In this document: one piece after another, positions 1-6,202 of the stretch
Numbering within the stretch: position 1 is the stretch's first letter
Layout of the letters: each line of letters opens with the position of its first letter
Origin: a bacterium HR23
Lineage (GTDB): Bacteria; Chloroflexota; Dehalococcoidia; Lucifugimonadales; HRBIN23
DNA length: 7,826 nt
Reading direction: 5' to 3'
NCBI GenBank assembly: GCA_002923335.1
Contig: BEHZ01000082.1
Span: 1 to 7,826 of the forward strand
Position numbers and translations under genes: made by a program
The notes under the pieces: model-generated
Databases searched by the model: none
What the model was told of the DNA's origin: nothing
Seen by the model: the letters and a program-made list of their open reading frames with translations, nothing else

Positions 1-1133
1 ACCGGATTGTCCCCGTTTATGACCCTGCGCCTTTTCACCTGACCTGGGACCAGACCAGCCTGCTGAACAACGGCGTTTTGAAGGGGCCCCGCCGGGATGG
101 GGTCCAGGCGGGCGTAAATGTCCAGCCAGAAGAAGCGTCGGCGCAGGGCGTCCAGGGCGAGACCCTGGTGGGCGCCCGTGACCCTGGGATCTAGGGGCAA
201 GCGAAAGCGACGGCGCGCATAGGGGCTGGAGTTGCGGGCAAGGGAGAAGATGCGGTTCACCCCACTGCCCAGGGTAACCAGAGTGAGGCGCTTGGGCCTC
301 GTCTGAAGGGCTTGGCCCACGGGACTACCCTCTGCCAAGGCGTCGTAGGCGATGGCGCACCCCTGAGAATGGGCCACAACAGTGATGTCGGTAATGTCCT
401 CCCGACGCACCATCTCCACAAGGCACCGCTCTACAATCCCCCGGACGTTGGCCGACCACGCCCCGTCGTTGACATAGCGATAGGTATCCCCTAGCACCCG
501 GCTCAGAAAAGGCTCCACTACCTGAATTGCCTGCACAACCTTCCCCAGCAGACCCCATTCCCCCAAAGCGGACGGCAGGGGGAGCCAGAGGAGGACATGC
601 AGAAGGGCCAGCACCGGAAAGAGCCCCAGCCCCGCCACCAGCAGAAGGAGGCATACGGTAGCCAGCCAGGCGCCGTGGGCCAGGCGAATACCCCAGCAAA
701 AGGTAGGAGTATCATCTTGAGGCGGTGCTTTCATACCGACACGATACAGCGGTAAGAGCCTTTGCAACCGGAACGGGGCAACGGGGCGGGTGGGGTCAAA
801 GGTAGCGTCGTTGGCTGCGTCCCGCAGGCCTCGCCCCAACAGGACCAGTTGCGCCTGCACCTGAAGCCACATCCAACCCAAGACCGCCCCGGCTGACGGC
901 GGAGGGAAGGCGTCGGCCCAGTAGGCTTCTACAAACTCAAACTCGTGCGTCGCTCCGTCCGGGTCTATCACGGTCAGGCGGGCGGTGGCTTGACTTTCCA
1001 CCCGGAACTGCCGTTCCACCCTCCCCCCCGCTTCCTCCAGAAAATCCGCTACAGCGTTCACCAGTTCCGCCAGGAAAGCCCCCTTGGGCTGGGCGTCCCC
1101 TATACCGTGGATAGCCACAACCCCGTGAGTCAT
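1..1133 (-). CDS. Alpha/beta-hydrolase-like protein with internal hydrophobic segment (3' end beyond window)
   Basis: The frame is open from an ATG at 1133 to the window edge, giving 377 codons plus two bases with no stop, so the C-terminus is missing. Residues 6-12 hold a beta strand followed by HGIG, typical of the oxyanion-hole region of alpha/beta hydrolases. AHSQG at residues 254-258 follows a hydrophobic strand and matches the lipase/esterase nucleophile elbow, with Ser256 as nucleophile. Asp344 in a WLDIYARLDPIP stretch (337-347) is a candidate acid; the catalytic His would lie outside the window. Residues about 153-188 are strongly hydrophobic and could form one or two membrane helices, inserted before the nucleophile elbow. 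No signal peptide is visible. The start is preceded by a GAGGGGGGG purine run 3 nt away. The substrate is unknown; lipase, esterase or a non-catalytic family member are all possible. Confidence 0.78.
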   Translation of the reverse strand, partial: MTHGVVAIHGIGDAQPKGAFLAELVNAVADFLEEAGGRVERQFRVESQATARLTVIDPDGATHEFEFVEAYWADAFPPPSAGAVLGWMWLQVQAQLVLLGRGLRDAANDATFDPTRPVAPFRLQRLLPLYRVGMKAPPQDDTPTFCWGIRLAHGAWLATVCLLLLVAGLGLFPVLALLHVLLWLPLPSALGEWGLLGKVVQAIQVVEPFLSRVLGDTYRYVNDGAWSANVRGIVERCLVEMVRREDITDITVVAHSQGCAIAYDALAEGSPVGQALQTRPKRLTLVTLGSGVNRIFSLARNSSPYARRRFRLPLDPRVTGAHQGLALDALRRRFFWLDIYARLDPIPAGPLQNAVVQQAGLVPGQVKRRRVINGDNP

Positions 1134-1199
1134 CTGCCCCCCCTCATGAGCAGAATAGCCTAGGAGCACCGCTCCGGGGAGAGGTCATAGGCATCCCAC

Positions 1200-1228
1200 T
1201 TGACAGCGCCTCCTGCCGGGGCCACCAT
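1200..1228 (+). promoter_or_regulatory. Candidate sigma-70-type promoter for the MmgE/PrpD operon
   Basis: A perfect TTGACA -35 hexamer lies at 1200-1205. Exactly 17 bp downstream is CACCAT (1223-1228), which matches the -10 consensus only at positions 2, 5 and 6. Transcription would begin near 1235, just upstream of the strong ribosome-binding site at 1246-1251. The -35 and spacing are good but the -10 is weak, so it may need an activator or be fortuitous. Confidence 0.4.
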
Positions 1229-1245
1229 GCCTGTGAGCGCTTGTG

Positions 1246-1251
1246 AGGAGG
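1246..1251 (+). promoter_or_regulatory. Ribosome-binding site that decides the MmgE/PrpD start
   Basis: AGGAGG lies 9 nt before the GTG at 1261. A GTG at 1243 in the same frame would extend the protein by six residues (MRRKKT), but that start overlaps this site and has no purine-rich site of its own upstream. The 1261 start is therefore preferred. Confidence 0.75.
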
Positions 1252-1260
1252 AAAAAAACC

Positions 1261-2640
1261 GTGCCTGCAGTAACCGAGACCCTTGCTCGCTTCGCCTCCA
1301 CCCTCTCCTACGAGGACATCCCACCGGAGGCGGTGCGCATCGCAAAAGAGGTCACCCTGGACTGTCTAGGGGTCGCCTTGGCCGGCTCTGTGGATGGGGT
1401 GGGGCGCATAGTCAAGAGCGTCGTGCGCAAGATGGGAGGCCGTCCCGAGGCGACGGTCATCGGTGCACCCTGGAAAACCTCCGCGCCTAACGCAGCCCTG
1501 GCCAACGGCGCTATGGGCCACGCCCTGGACTATGACGATATGGGAATGAGCGTGGGGCACCCCACGGTGCCTGTTCTGCCCGCCGTGTTGGCCCTGGGGG
1601 AGCGCATCCACGCCTCTGGGAAGGAGGTCCTGACCGCCTTCATCGCCGGGCTGGAGGTGGAGGGGAAACTGGGGGCCGCCGGCCGGGAACTCTACAGCCA
1701 GGGATTCCACTCCACCAGCATCTACGGCACAGTAGGGGCGGCCGCCGCCTGCGCCCGGCTCCTGCGCCTCACGCCTTCCCAGACCCAGATGGCCCTGGGC
1801 ATCGCCGCCTCCCTGGCGTCCGGCCTCAAGGACAACTTCGGCACTATGACCAAGCCCCTGCATCCGGGCCACTCTGCCTGGGGAGGTGTAGTATCCGCCC
1901 TCCTCGCTCAGGAGGGCTACACGGCACGGGCAGATGTGCTGGAAGCCCCTTATGGCTTTATGGACGCCTTCGTGGGCAAAGGGCGGTGGGATGCCGAGAA
2001 GGTGGTTACAGACCTGGGGCATCCCTTTCACGTCCTCCAGCCAGGCATCACCCTGAAGAAGTATCCCTGCTGTGGAGGGAACCACCGCGCCCTGGACGCT
2101 CTCTATGCCCTGCGCCAGCAGACCTCCTTCACCTGGGAGCAGGTGGAGAAGGTGGTGGTGGAATCGGGGCCGGTTCTTCCCCTCGTCCTGCAATACACCT
2201 TCCCCGACACGGGCTACCAGGGGAAGTTCAGTCTGCACTTCAATGTGGCCGCCGCCATCGTCTTGGGGCATGTGGTGCGGGACACCTTCACCGATGCGGT
2301 GGTGCGAGACCCCCGTATCCAGGAGATGATGCGCCGAGTGGAGTGGAAAGTTACTGCCGAAACAGGGGACATACTGCACCAGGGCACCCCCGTTACCGTC
2401 TACCTGAAGGATGGGCGAGTGTTGCGCAACCCCGGCGACTTCATCAAGGGCGACCCCCAGCACCCTCTCTCGCGCCAGGAGATTCTGGACAAGTTCTCCG
2501 ATAACGCCCGCCTTGTCCTCTCCCGCCCCGCCCTGCTCAAGACCATTGACCTGGTGCTGGACTTGGAGAGCCTGCCGGACATCGGTCTGGTGATGCGCTA
2601 CCTCTCTGCCCGCCCCAGGAGAGACGGCAAGCAGGGGTAA
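1261..2640 (+). CDS. MmgE/PrpD family protein (2-methylcitrate dehydratase / cis-aconitate decarboxylase superfamily)
   Basis: This 459-aa protein has the usual full length of the family. It has the N-terminal all-helical domain (about 5-245) and a C-terminal domain (about 260-430). Family signatures visible are NGAMGHALDYDD at 82-93 followed by GHPTVPVLPAVLALGE at 99-114, GFHSTSIYGTVGAAAA at 148-163, TKPLHPGHSAWGG at 197-209, and YPCCGGNHRALDA at 268-280. By analogy with cis-aconitate decarboxylase, likely active-site residues are Asp92/Asp93, His100, His150, Lys198 and His275; this mapping is from memory. Members dehydrate or decarboxylate small hydroxy or unsaturated acids, and many have no known substrate. 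There are no methylcitrate-cycle genes nearby, so prpD is not assigned. The TAA stop abuts the ribosome-binding site of the downstream amidase gene, indicating co-translation. A GTG at 1243 is an alternative start. Confidence 0.93.
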   Translation: MPAVTETLARFASTLSYEDIPPEAVRIAKEVTLDCLGVALAGSVDGVGRIVKSVVRKMGGRPEATVIGAPWKTSAPNAALANGAMGHALDYDDMGMSVGHPTVPVLPAVLALGERIHASGKEVLTAFIAGLEVEGKLGAAGRELYSQGFHSTSIYGTVGAAAACARLLRLTPSQTQMALGIAASLASGLKDNFGTMTKPLHPGHSAWGGVVSALLAQEGYTARADVLEAPYGFMDAFVGKGRWDAEKVVTDLGHPFHVLQPGITLKKYPCCGGNHRALDALYALRQQTSFTWEQVEKVVVESGPVLPLVLQYTFPDTGYQGKFSLHFNVAAAIVLGHVVRDTFTDAVVRDPRIQEMMRRVEWKVTAETGDILHQGTPVTVYLKDGRVLRNPGDFIKGDPQHPLSRQEILDKFSDNARLVLSRPALLKTIDLVLDLESLPDIGLVMRYLSARPRRDGKQG

Positions 2641-2649
2641 GGGGGACAT

Positions 2650-3903
2650 ATGGACGACCTCCCCCTTCTTCAGGCTTCGCCTCACCGCCTGGAGGAGGAT
2701 ATCCTTGCCCTGGCACGCTTCACCCAGCCCGACCTGCCTTATACCCGCCTCGCCTTCAGCCCCGAGGACAGGCAGGCTCGCCAATGGGTAGTGGAGCAGA
2801 TGCGCTCCCTGGGGCTGGCGGTGCGCATTGACCCCGCGGGCAACATCCTCGGGCGCCGAGAAGGGCAAGACCCCCGCCTCCCCGTCCTGATGACCGGCTC
2901 CCACATTGATACGGTGCGGGCGGGAGGGCGCTTTGACGGCATAGTGGGTGTCGTGGGGGCGCTGGAGGTGGTGCGCCTCTTCAACGAGGCAGGTATTGTT
3001 ACCTACCACCCCCTGGAGGTGGTAGTCTTCACCTGCGAGGAGCCCACCGCCTACGGCTTCTCCCCCTTCGGTAGTCGTGCCATGGCGGGGCAACTAGACC
3101 CGGCGCAGGTGCTGAGGGCGGTCTTCCCCGATGGCCGACGCCTGGCCGACTTGCTCAAGGATATCGGGGGCGACGCCGACCATCTGGCCGAAGCCCGCCT
3201 TGATCCTGCCAGGACCCTCTGCCACCTGGAGTTGCATATTGAGCAGGGGGCGGTGATGGAGCGCCAGGGCCTTCAGGTGGGCGTGGTAACCGCCATCGCT
3301 GCGCCCTGCCGGGGCGTTGCCCGCTTTGTGGGGAGGGCCGACCACGCCGGGGCGACCCCCATGTCCGAACGGGCCGACGCCCTGTGTGCTGCGGCCGAGT
3401 TGGTGCTGGCAGTGGAGCGCATCGCCCGCTCCTATCCCGATATGGTGGGCACGGTAGGTTTCTTGCAGACGCATCCTAATATGGTCAATGTGATCCCGGG
3501 GAGAACGGAACTGCACCTAGAGGTGCGCTCTACCTCCCCCGAAGACCTGGTCGCGGCCCGCCAGGCTCTGCAACGGGAAGCCTACGCCATTGCCCGGCGG
3601 CGGGGGGTAGAGGGGGACTTCGCCTGGCTGTATTGCGACGAACCTGTGGTGATCCCCTCCTCGGTGCGCCACCACCTGGAGGAGGCGTGCCAGCAGGTAG
3701 GCGTGCGCTGGGCACCCATCGTGAGCCGGGCCTCCCACGACTCCGCCCGCTTAGCCAGCGTTATCCCTGTGGGGATGCTCTTCGTCCCCTCCCATCGGGG
3801 CTTGAGCCACTGCCCCGAGGAATGGACCGACTTTGAGCAGATCGCCACAGGGGTAAGCGTGCTGGCCCTGGCTATTCTGCGCTTGGACCGCTACGGGTTG
3901 TGA
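2650..3903 (+). CDS. Zn-dependent amidase/carbamoylase of the M20 family (HyuC/AmaB/AllC type)
   Basis: This 417-aa protein matches the usual length of N-carbamoyl-L-amino-acid hydrolases, beta-ureidopropionases and allantoate amidohydrolases, which remove a carbamoyl group or amide using a two-metal centre. Metal-site motifs are GSHIDTV (His85), GGRFDG (Asp96), CEEPT (Glu130/Glu131), LELHIEQG (His196) and GLSHCPEE (His387). The lid/dimerisation domain carries DHAGATPMSER at 231-241, and NVIPG (280-284) with a conserved Arg293 follows. All expected metal ligands are present, so it should be active in the cytosol. Two segments are variant: EEPTAYGF replaces the commoner DEEG-x-RF, and SHDS (362-365) replaces the usual GHDA. 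The ATG is 9 nt after the upstream stop, with a GGGGG site (2641-2645) 4 nt ahead. Substrate (carbamoyl amino acid, ureido acid or other amide) cannot be told. Confidence 0.92.
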   Translation: MDDLPLLQASPHRLEEDILALARFTQPDLPYTRLAFSPEDRQARQWVVEQMRSLGLAVRIDPAGNILGRREGQDPRLPVLMTGSHIDTVRAGGRFDGIVGVVGALEVVRLFNEAGIVTYHPLEVVVFTCEEPTAYGFSPFGSRAMAGQLDPAQVLRAVFPDGRRLADLLKDIGGDADHLAEARLDPARTLCHLELHIEQGAVMERQGLQVGVVTAIAAPCRGVARFVGRADHAGATPMSERADALCAAAELVLAVERIARSYPDMVGTVGFLQTHPNMVNVIPGRTELHLEVRSTSPEDLVAARQALQREAYAIARRRGVEGDFAWLYCDEPVVIPSSVRHHLEEACQQVGVRWAPIVSRASHDSARLASVIPVGMLFVPSHRGLSHCPEEWTDFEQIATGVSVLALAILRLDRYGL

Positions 3904-3939
3904 GGCCACACCCCTTGCACAGGGAGATAAAATAGGAGC

Positions 3940-3946
3940 GGAGGTG
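3940..3946 (+). promoter_or_regulatory. Ribosome-binding site for the coiled-coil gene
   Basis: GGAGGTG lies 6 nt before the ATG at 3953. It overlaps an in-frame GTG at 3944, which is therefore unlikely to be the start. Confidence 0.7.
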
Positions 3947-3952
3947 GTAGTT

Positions 3953-4405
3953 ATGGGTGCGCTAGAGATTCAGCGGGCCATGGCCCACCTGCGCCTCCTT
4001 ATAGCCGACCTCAGGGCACGGGAGGAGAGCCTGCAGGGGGCGTGCCAGCAGTTCCGGTTGCAACTGCGGCGGCTCTCCCGCCACGCCCTCTACGGGGCAG
4101 CCTCCCTGGACCTGGCCCTGGCCGGTATAGGCGAGGTGGAGGAGCGCCTGGAGGAGACGGAAAAAGCCCTGCGCCGTATCAGCGCCTTGAGACGCCTTGC
4201 CCAGCAGGAGTTAGAGGCCTTGCAACTCACCCTCTCCGTAGAAGAGGCTAAGGGGCAACTGGCGGAACTGCAGGCCCGCCTTCGCTCCGGCGAGGCCGAT
4301 ATAAGCCTCTCGGCAGAGGTGCATCGGCTGGAGGCCTTCATCGCCGAGCGCAGTCAGTTGGCCGCACGGACCATTGCCCATCCCCTGGAAACGCCATCGC
4401 CCTAG
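3953..4405 (+). CDS. Small coiled-coil protein of unknown function
   Basis: I do not recognise a family for this 150-aa protein. It is rich in Leu, Ala, Glu, Arg and Gln, with almost no aromatic residues. Heptad-like spacing of hydrophobic residues runs through about 60-112 and again about 118-138, so a long helical hairpin or oligomeric coiled coil is expected. A Gly/Ala/Leu-rich break (48-60) separates it from an N-terminal helix with EIQRAMAHLRLLIADLRAREE. There is no signal peptide or membrane segment, so it is probably cytosolic. The ATG is backed by GGAGGTG 6 nt upstream; an in-frame GTG at 3944 would add MVV. It follows the amidase gene by 49 nt on the same strand and probably belongs to that transcript. 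Compositional bias and the ribosome-binding site support a real gene, but coiled-coil proteins match many unrelated families weakly. Confidence 0.72.
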   Translation: MGALEIQRAMAHLRLLIADLRAREESLQGACQQFRLQLRRLSRHALYGAASLDLALAGIGEVEERLEETEKALRRISALRRLAQQELEALQLTLSVEEAKGQLAELQARLRSGEADISLSAEVHRLEAFIAERSQLAARTIAHPLETPSP

Positions 4406-4418
4406 CCTCTACAGGGCG
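4398..4418. terminator. Possible bidirectional terminator hairpin between convergent operons
   Basis: CGCCCT (4398-4403) and AGGGCG (4413-4418) form a perfect 6-bp stem around a 9-nt loop. The loop contains most of the plus-strand TAG and all of the minus-strand TAG, whose stops are 3 nt apart. There is no T-tract on either side, so it does not look like a classic intrinsic terminator. It could mark a weak two-way stop or transcript end. Confidence 0.35.
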
Positions 4419-5719
4419 GGGAGCCTGCCTTCCACAGAGTAAATGACCAGGCCCGCCGGAAGTTTCGGGTAGAAGTAGGTGCTCTTGGGGGGAAGGCGCA
4501 GGCCCGCCTCCACCACTGCCCTGAACACATCCCAGCGGACAGGCGGGAGCAGATAAGCCAGGGACGCCACGCCTCTCTCCAGGCGTTGGAAGACCTCCTC
4601 TAGGCCGTGCACAAAGGTTATCGTTCCCTCTCCATCCTTCAAGTGGGTGCCCAGCACCGGCTCCAGAAGTGCCTTATGCAACACCCAGGAGGCGCATTCC
4701 CACAGGGACGGGTGCGGGGCGTGGATATCCAGCCGTCCCGACCGTAAGCGCAACAGGCGCAACTGTCCGGTCTCCCTGTCGGCGCAAGCCAGCGTCCCCT
4801 TCCCCCGCGCCAGCGCTTCCAGCGCCCCTTCAGCCCCTTGCCGAGTAAGGGGCAGTGTCTCTTCCGAGGAGGCGAAAAGGGCCTCCTGCCGGGACAGCAG
4901 GGCTTGGCGGAGAGCCGAGGGCAAAGGCTCCACAAGGCGATGAAACGCCTCCACTACCAGGCCGGGGTCATCCATCCCCACCAGGCACATAGGCACGAAG
5001 TGGAAAGCATCGTCGGGGTGGGAGAAGCCGGCTTGCTGGCGCTGGGCCTCATATGCCAGGGCGGTCTCGTAGCGGTGGTGACCATCGGCCAGGTAAACGG
5101 GCTCCTGGGCCAGGGCGCTTCGGATAGCCTGCTGCACCTCACCCTCTGTTACAATCCACAGGCGATATGTAATGTTGTCCCACCCTCGTGTCTGCACCTG
5201 GGGTGGGCCGGCCGTTATCTTCTCCAGGAGAGCCCTTAGCCCCTGGTGCGGACGGTGCAGGCCAAGAATGGGGCTGAAACTGGCACGTGTCGCCTCCAGG
5301 AGGCGCAGGCGGTCGGCCTTGGGGCCAGGGGAGGTGTGCTCATGGGGGAAGACAACCTTCCGCTCGTAAGGTTCCAGGCGCACCGCTCCCAAAAGGCCCC
5401 GCCGAGTGAGCCGATGGCCCTTGTAGGGGAAAACCTCCTCCAGCACATAGAAGGCGGGGGACACCTCCTCCCCAAGAACCCCCTGCACCCGCCACTGGTG
5501 GAGAAGGTGGGCGGCACGGGTATATACATTGTCCTCCGGCGAATCATCGGGGTAGGAGAGGCCAAACTCCAGGCGAATGACGTTATAGGGGCTCCTCTGG
5601 TATAAAAGCCCCCGCTGGTCCACCCGAACCACATCGTAGGGGGGGCTGACCACCAGGGAGAGGTCATCCACTGCCGAGGGGCGATACCGCCATCCCCGAA
5701 AGGGCCGAACATCTACCAT
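4409..5719 (-). CDS. DUF1015 family protein
   Basis: This 436-aa protein has the typical size and motif order of DUF1015. It begins VDVRPFRGWRY and SPPYDVV (25-31), followed by RSPYNVIRLEF (42-52), FPHEHT (124-129), ADGHHRYETAL (211-221) and the C-terminal PPKSTYFYPKLPAGL (410-424). The DGHHR box recalls the active-site box of ParB/Srx-fold enzymes, but no biochemical role is assigned here. No signal peptide or membrane segment is visible, so it is likely cytosolic. An upstream in-frame ATG at 5770 would add 17 residues and overlap the VKOR gene. The ATG at 5719 is preferred because family homology starts there and AAGGTGG lies 9 nt upstream. It is last in the minus-strand cluster, 34 nt after the VKOR stop. 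In other bacteria DUF1015 genes are often found near serine metabolism genes; none is visible here. Confidence 0.92.
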   Translation of the reverse strand: MVDVRPFRGWRYRPSAVDDLSLVVSPPYDVVRVDQRGLLYQRSPYNVIRLEFGLSYPDDSPEDNVYTRAAHLLHQWRVQGVLGEEVSPAFYVLEEVFPYKGHRLTRRGLLGAVRLEPYERKVVFPHEHTSPGPKADRLRLLEATRASFSPILGLHRPHQGLRALLEKITAGPPQVQTRGWDNITYRLWIVTEGEVQQAIRSALAQEPVYLADGHHRYETALAYEAQRQQAGFSHPDDAFHFVPMCLVGMDDPGLVVEAFHRLVEPLPSALRQALLSRQEALFASSEETLPLTRQGAEGALEALARGKGTLACADRETGQLRLLRLRSGRLDIHAPHPSLWECASWVLHKALLEPVLGTHLKDGEGTITFVHGLEEVFQRLERGVASLAYLLPPVRWDVFRAVVEAGLRLPPKSTYFYPKLPAGLVIYSVEGRLPAL

Positions 5720-5753
5720 ACGCCAGGGCCACCTTTCCGAACCCACATGGGGG

Positions 5754-6179
5754 CTACCCCTCCAGGGCACGCCACGCCCGCCGAAGGGTTACCCCGGTCA
5801 GCAGGGCCACGACCACCGCCGAAGCAACGCACCACCAACAGACCGCGTAGATGACAAAGAGTTCCAACCAGGTGAGATACGCAGAGAAACCCAAGCCCCC
5901 CAGGGCAAGGACAAACCCGCCCATCAAGGCACCATCCTTGAGAGGAGGCCATCTCCTTTCAGCCAAAGGGAGCGACGCCAACACCAGATAGAACAGAAGC
6001 CCCAGGAGGGCCACCGGCACCCCCCAGAGTTGGGCATAGGGACTGCTCTGCACGATGGCGCAACCGTGGCTTGGCCCACACACGGGGGCCTGCCCCAAGT
6101 AATGGGAGACGGTCAAATACCCGCTGATACCCAAACCCAAACCAGCCAGGGCAACCTGAAGCCATCCCCAGGCGTCCAT
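5754..6179 (-). CDS. Vitamin K epoxide reductase (VKOR) family membrane thiol oxidase
   Basis: This 141-aa protein is an integral membrane member of the VKOR family, which re-oxidises DsbA-like proteins and passes electrons to quinone. About four membrane helices are visible: 7-27, 54-71, 86-105 and 107-130. The extracytoplasmic loop carries Cys34 and Cys40 (CGPSHGC), followed by a conserved SPYAQLWGVPVALLG stretch (46-60). The active-site CWWC lies at 114-117 in the last helix. All four cysteines needed for electron relay are present. No thioredoxin domain is fused; that role falls to the DsbA-like protein encoded 23 nt upstream. The start at 6179 gives a complete first helix. Its GGAGGG site sits only 1 nt from the ATG, unusually close, so translation may depend on coupling to the upstream gene. 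An in-frame start further up would overlap the DsbA gene and add a non-homologous extension. Confidence 0.93.
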   Translation of the reverse strand: MDAWGWLQVALAGLGLGISGYLTVSHYLGQAPVCGPSHGCAIVQSSPYAQLWGVPVALLGLLFYLVLASLPLAERRWPPLKDGALMGGFVLALGGLGFSAYLTWLELFVIYAVCWWCVASAVVVALLTGVTLRRAWRALEG

Positions 6180-6202
6180 CCCCTCCGTGCCCGCGGTGGT
6201 TC

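Larger units (their letters stand above)
1134..1260. other. Divergent intergenic region
   Basis: This 127-bp gap separates the minus-strand hydrolase from the plus-strand MmgE/PrpD gene and must hold promoters for both directions. It contains a perfect 5-bp inverted repeat GGAGC-ACC-GCTCC at 1163-1175, a TTGACA box at 1200-1205, and two TGTGAG repeats at 1232-1237 and 1242-1247, spaced exactly 10 bp. I see no convincing minus-strand promoter. Confidence 0.6.

Noticed and set aside
325..715. Two overlapping minus-strand open frames in the left region
   Set aside because: Both lie in other frames of the edge-running hydrolase, which keeps an open frame over 377 codons with hydrolase motifs.
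1163..1175. GGAGC-ACC-GCTCC inverted repeat as a terminator or operator
   Set aside because: The stem is only 5 bp with a 3-nt loop and no T-tract, and such repeats are common at this GC content. It is recorded only within the intergenic entry.
1232..1247. TGTGAG direct repeats spaced 10 bp as a CRP/FNR-like site
   Set aside because: They are direct rather than inverted, and the second copy is largely part of the ribosome-binding site region.
1366..3093. A 575-codon open frame on the minus strand, opposite the MmgE/PrpD and amidase genes
   Set aside because: It is antisense to two clear family members, is rich in Gly, His, Gln and Val with no motif, and spans the junction of both genes. It is a by-product of strong third-position GC bias.
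3926..3936. AT-rich GATAAAATAGG upstream of the coiled-coil gene as a promoter
   Set aside because: TAAAAT is a fair -10, but no -35 lies at 16-18 bp. The nearest boxes, TTGCAC and TTGTGA, are 7 and 24 bp away.
5236..5712. Long alternative-frame reading on both strands within the DUF1015 gene
   Set aside because: These frames are shadows of the DUF1015 coding frame and lack ribosome-binding sites or recognisable motifs.
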